From: JBBIMP01 sp037444305
Lineage (GTDB): Bacteria > Acidobacteriota > UBA6911
Length of the DNA stretch: 64,000 bases
Direction of reading: 5' to 3'
Assembly (NCBI GenBank): GCA_037444305.1
Contig: JBBIMP010000028.1
Location: 10,498-74,497 of the forward strand
Numbering within the stretch: the first letter of the stretch is position 1; every line of letters begins with the position of its first letter. The notes beneath the pieces are model-generated. The model was not told the DNA's origin and made no database searches. It saw only the letters and a program-made list of their open reading frames with translations. The translations under genes were made by a program, and so were the position numbers. Of the stretch, positions 61,427 to 64,000 are shown piece after piece.

Positions 61427-62179
61427 ATGAACGAACCTGGCCCTCAGCCTTCGCCCCAGCCGTCCCGCCGGTGGCTGATCCGGCTTCAGGCGCTTTTCGA
61501 AGTCATACTCCTGGCCGGCATTCTCTCCACGCTGGTGGCGCTCGTCCCCTTCCGGTTCATTTCCGGTTCAGCCGGATCGGTGATGGAGAATGCCCGCGCC
61601 GTGGCGGCTTTCGTCCTGCTGGAATCCTTCGTAACCTTCATCCTCCTCTACCTCATCCTGCGCGCACACGGCGAACATCCGTCCGACCTGGGCTGGACGC
61701 TCCGTCGCTGGCGCACCGAGGCCATGATCGGCCTGGCGATCGTACCCGCGCTGTTCGGGCTGAACATCCTGGTGGCCACCCTTTTCAAGTTGTTTTTGCC
61801 GAGCTTTTTTCTGGACCACAATCCCCTGCTGGATCTCATCCGCACTCCACAGGATCTTTTGCTGTTTCTTGTTTCCGCCCTGATTGCCGGGGGAATCAAG
61901 GAGGAGGTTCAGCGGGCCTTCATCCTGATCCGTTTTCGCCGCCATCTCGGCGGCGCGCTCCTCGGACTCATCCTCTGGAGCCTGGTCTTCGGCGCCGGGC
62001 ACTATGTGCAGGGCATGCAGGGCGCCGTAGCGGCCACGCTGTTCGGGTTGACCTTCGGGGCGCTTTACCTGATACGGGGAAGCCTCCTGGCCCCGGTGGT
62101 CGCCCACGCGGCCTATGATGCAGTGGCACTGCTCGCATTCTGGTACCTGCGCTCCGCGCCTGCTGCGGCGACCCTGTGA
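61427..62179 (+). CDS. CPBP-family intramembrane metalloprotease
   Basis: 250 residues with about seven helices. The three CPBP (ABI) motifs are present: EEVQRAF in GGIKEEVQRAFILIRF, FGAGH in the next helix and HAAYDAV near the end. These carry the Glu/His catalytic and metal residues. Related eukaryotic enzymes process CAAX proteins; bacterial ones often act in bacteriocin immunity or unknown processing. It stands alone. Confidence 0.85.
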   Translation: MNEPGPQPSPQPSRRWLIRLQALFEVILLAGILSTLVALVPFRFISGSAGSVMENARAVAAFVLLESFVTFILLYLILRAHGEHPSDLGWTLRRWRTEAMIGLAIVPALFGLNILVATLFKLFLPSFFLDHNPLLDLIRTPQDLLLFLVSALIAGGIKEEVQRAFILIRFRRHLGGALLGLILWSLVFGAGHYVQGMQGAVAATLFGLTFGALYLIRGSLLAPVVAHAAYDAVALLAFWYLRSAPAAATL

Positions 62180-62305
62180 TCCCTGCCGCAGGCGGAGGAA
62201 TTCCTCAGGAGTGGACTGTCTCCCTTCCAGCTCCCGGCATTGCTTGGGGGCCCGGGTCAGCGGAGCCCGGAGCGCCAGCGACGGGTTGTGGTGCTTAACG
62301 GGGCT

Positions 62306-62329
62306 GCCCGACCGCGGCCGCGGCCGGGC
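62306..62329. repeat. GC-rich inverted repeat after the CPBP gene
   Basis: A GCCCG/CGGGC stem (62306-62310, 62325-62329) encloses the palindrome CCGCGGCCGCGG. It could stall transcription, but no T run follows. It lies about 125 bases past the CPBP stop. Confidence 0.35.
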
Positions 62330-62429
62330 AATGCCGGGAACGTTCCCCTCGCGCGCATAATCGGCAGGATTCCCTCTCTCACTGACGATATGTACGAGTG
62401 TCCGGAAACAATCCCGGTGCACAGACACT

Positions 62430-63848
62430 ATGGCGGACGCGGATATCTCCAACCTGAAGCTCGTGGATGCGCTGCTGGACCTTCACGCCTCCAGACGCAG
62501 CGGCGCAATCCGTCTGGAGCGAGGGAAAGCCAAGAAGCAGCTGGTGCTCATGGAAGGCCGCCTCGCCTTCGCCGAAAGCAACCAGGCCGAGGACCATCTG
62601 GCCACCATCATGGCCGGGATGGAACTCCTCGCAAAAAAGGACCTCGGCAAGGTGGCCTCGATGATCCGGGCGGGCAAGACCAGCCGCGAGGCCATCCTGT
62701 CGGTCGCCGGCGTGGAGGAATCCTCGCTGTCGGCTGGGCGCCGCGAGCAGGCGATCTCCGTCCTCGCCTCCATGCTCTCCTGGAAAGAGTGCGAGCCGGT
62801 GTTCTACCCGGGAGGAAACCATGGCGTGCGCGGCGGCAACCTGGAGATGTCCCTGCCGGAACTCCTGGTTTTCGCCGCCCGGAAGGCTGCGGGCCGCAGG
62901 CTTCTGTCTTTTCCCGCCGCCGGGCCAGACATTTTGCTCTACCCCGCTGAAGATCAGCGGCGGCTCAGCTCGCTTCCGTTGGACAGCCTGGAGGCATACG
63001 CCTACTCCCGAGTCCAGAAAGCTACCCGCCTGGACCTCCTGCTTCCGGTCCTGGGCGGTTGCGCGCCCAATCCGGGCGAGCTCGTCCTCCGCCTGCTTTC
63101 CCTGGGCCTCATCCGCCGCTCGGCGCACGCGGAAGGCGCACCGGCGCCCCTGGACCTGGTGGAAATGGAGCTCGAGGCCGAAATCGAGGAGCTGAGCCGC
63201 CGCTTCGAGGTGGCCAACCACTACGAGATCCTCGGTGTTCCCCCGGATGCCACCGCCGACGCCATTCAGGAGGCCTACCACGAGCTGGCGCGGAAATACC
63301 ACCCCGACCGCTTCTCCTCCGACTCCCGGCGCGACTCGCTCCGCGAAAAGGCCGAGTCGCTGTTCACCTTCGTAACCGGGGCGTACACCATCCTCGCCGA
63401 TGCGGCCGCCCGTGCCGCCTATGACGATGTCCGCCTGCAGAAGGAGAGCATCGTCGACGCGACGCTGCAGGCGCGCGGCGTGGATCTCGAGCGCGAGAAG
63501 ATGGCCGAGGTCCTCTTCCGCGCGGGGCGGCAGAACATCGCCGAAAAAGACTTCGACAAGGCCGTGCGCCATCTCAAGGAGTGCGTCTGGCTCCGGCCGG
63601 AGGATGCGCGCTACCACCACTACCTGGCGGTTGCCCAGTCCGAACACCCGCAGTACCGCAAGGAGGCGGAACAGCACTTCCTGAAAGCGCTGGAACTCGA
63701 CAGCCTGCGGCTGGAGAGCCATCTCGAGCTGGGCAAACTCTACCTGAAGGTGAACCTGAAGAAGCGCGCCGAGGACCGTTTCCTGGAGGTTCTGCGCTGG
63801 GACCCCGACCACAAGGCCGCCCGCAAGCTCCTCGAGTCAACGGTATAG
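62430..63848 (+). CDS. DUF4388-like / J-domain / TPR fusion protein
   Basis: 472 residues, cytoplasmic. The N-terminal 60-70 residues (LVDALLDLHASRRSGAIRLE, LVLMEGRLAFAESN) resemble the DUF4388/PatA-type module of gliding and signalling proteins. A helical middle region (about 70-250) has no recognised family. A J domain spans about 265-330 with the HPD motif in RKYHPDRFS, expected to stimulate a DnaK-type chaperone. The C-terminal part (about 360-470) carries three TPR-like units. No clear ribosome site precedes the ATG. No dnaK gene is adjacent. Confidence 0.75.
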   Translation: MADADISNLKLVDALLDLHASRRSGAIRLERGKAKKQLVLMEGRLAFAESNQAEDHLATIMAGMELLAKKDLGKVASMIRAGKTSREAILSVAGVEESSLSAGRREQAISVLASMLSWKECEPVFYPGGNHGVRGGNLEMSLPELLVFAARKAAGRRLLSFPAAGPDILLYPAEDQRRLSSLPLDSLEAYAYSRVQKATRLDLLLPVLGGCAPNPGELVLRLLSLGLIRRSAHAEGAPAPLDLVEMELEAEIEELSRRFEVANHYEILGVPPDATADAIQEAYHELARKYHPDRFSSDSRRDSLREKAESLFTFVTGAYTILADAAARAAYDDVRLQKESIVDATLQARGVDLEREKMAEVLFRAGRQNIAEKDFDKAVRHLKECVWLRPEDARYHHYLAVAQSEHPQYRKEAEQHFLKALELDSLRLESHLELGKLYLKVNLKKRAEDRFLEVLRWDPDHKAARKLLESTV

Positions 63849-64000
63849 CAACCGCCCTGAGCCAGCTTATTCCGTGGCGGCTTTCGGCGGAGAGGACGGA
63901 AGAAGAGCTTCTGGTGCTGCGCTGCCGGCTGCGCGACGAACGGGCCTTCGATCCCGGATCGCAAGCTGATCCCGATGAATTCGGCGCCGACGATGCCGCG
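63849..64000 (+). other. Possible 5' end of a further gene (truncated by window edge)
   Basis: One plus-strand frame stays open from before 63850 to the window end and reads LIPWRLSAERTEEELLVLRC, then RLRDERAFDPGS and an acidic stretch. The TEEELLVLRCRLRDERAF phrase resembles the start of ECF sigma factors. No start codon or ribosome site is clear, so this is only a hint. Confidence 0.25.

Noticed and set aside
1..64000. tRNA, rRNA, CRISPR arrays, insertion sequences, prophage
   Set aside because: I found no T-arm-like motifs in a cloverleaf setting, no regularly spaced repeats, and no transposase, integrase or phage genes. A dedicated tRNA or Rfam scan would settle small RNAs.

Overview
This is a GC-rich chromosomal window with dense, mostly housekeeping gene content. 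I saw no phage, insertion sequence, integrase, CRISPR array, rRNA or tRNA. The organism is a diderm: it has a heptose-1-phosphate adenylyltransferase, SurA-like parvulins, TolQR/ExbBD-type motor genes, predicted outer-membrane barrels and a TonB-receptor-like barrel. The mix of a VWFA-related secreted protein, a YIP1 protein, secreted amidohydrolases, carboxypeptidase-regulatory barrels and many sensor and TPR proteins fits Acidobacteriota best; that assignment is inference from gene style, not from a marker comparison.

Layout. 1-6851 (+): glmM 3' end, rfaE2, mfd and two parvulin-type prolyl isomerases. 6968-7729 (+): a small barrel-like protein. 7751-11207 (-): two MacB/FtsX-type permeases without an ATPase, a doubtful small ORF and a metallo-beta-lactamase-fold hydrolase. 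11424-19479: VWFA protein, cobalamin adenosyltransferase, EamA transporter, DksA-like factor with its own promoter and terminator, an aspartoacylase-like enzyme, two amidohydrolases and a small membrane protein. 19640-21412: plug-less TonB-receptor-like barrel. 21617-25969: a sigma-54 promoter with upstream palindromes reading into a PDZ/GAF/PAS sensor kinase and an NtrC-type regulator. 26364-28901: exbB-exbD-exbD-TPR operon. 28965-34905: exported protein, STAS protein, enolase, two oligopeptide-type ABC ATPases and a YIP1 protein. 35045-38915 (-): MacB-type ATPase, MacA-type adaptor and methylmalonyl-CoA mutase catalytic subunit.

39404-49697 (-) is the conserved cluster usually found near the replication origin: rpmH, rnpA, yidD, yidC, khpB, mnmE, mnmG, rsmG, two perfect parS sites, parA, parB, then a bactofilin and selD. 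dnaA and an obvious oriC are not in the window. The selD gene is the main hidden feature. Its reading frame continues upstream through an in-frame UGA to an ATG at 40444, giving the canonical SelD N-terminus with selenocysteine at the catalytic position, followed by a SECIS-like hairpin. A standard gene caller would truncate it and lose the active site.

49813-58957: purB-walJ-M16 peptidase (-), rlmN-acpS (+) and galU-purD-purE-mtaB (-). 59224-64000: serS, a glycine-zipper exported protein with a near-consensus promoter, a CPBP membrane protease and a DUF4388-like/J-domain/TPR protein. Functional links: the adenosyltransferase and the mutase imply an adenosylcobalamin-dependent propionate/methylmalonate route. 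SelD implies selenocysteine use. The sigma-54 system appears to be autoregulated.
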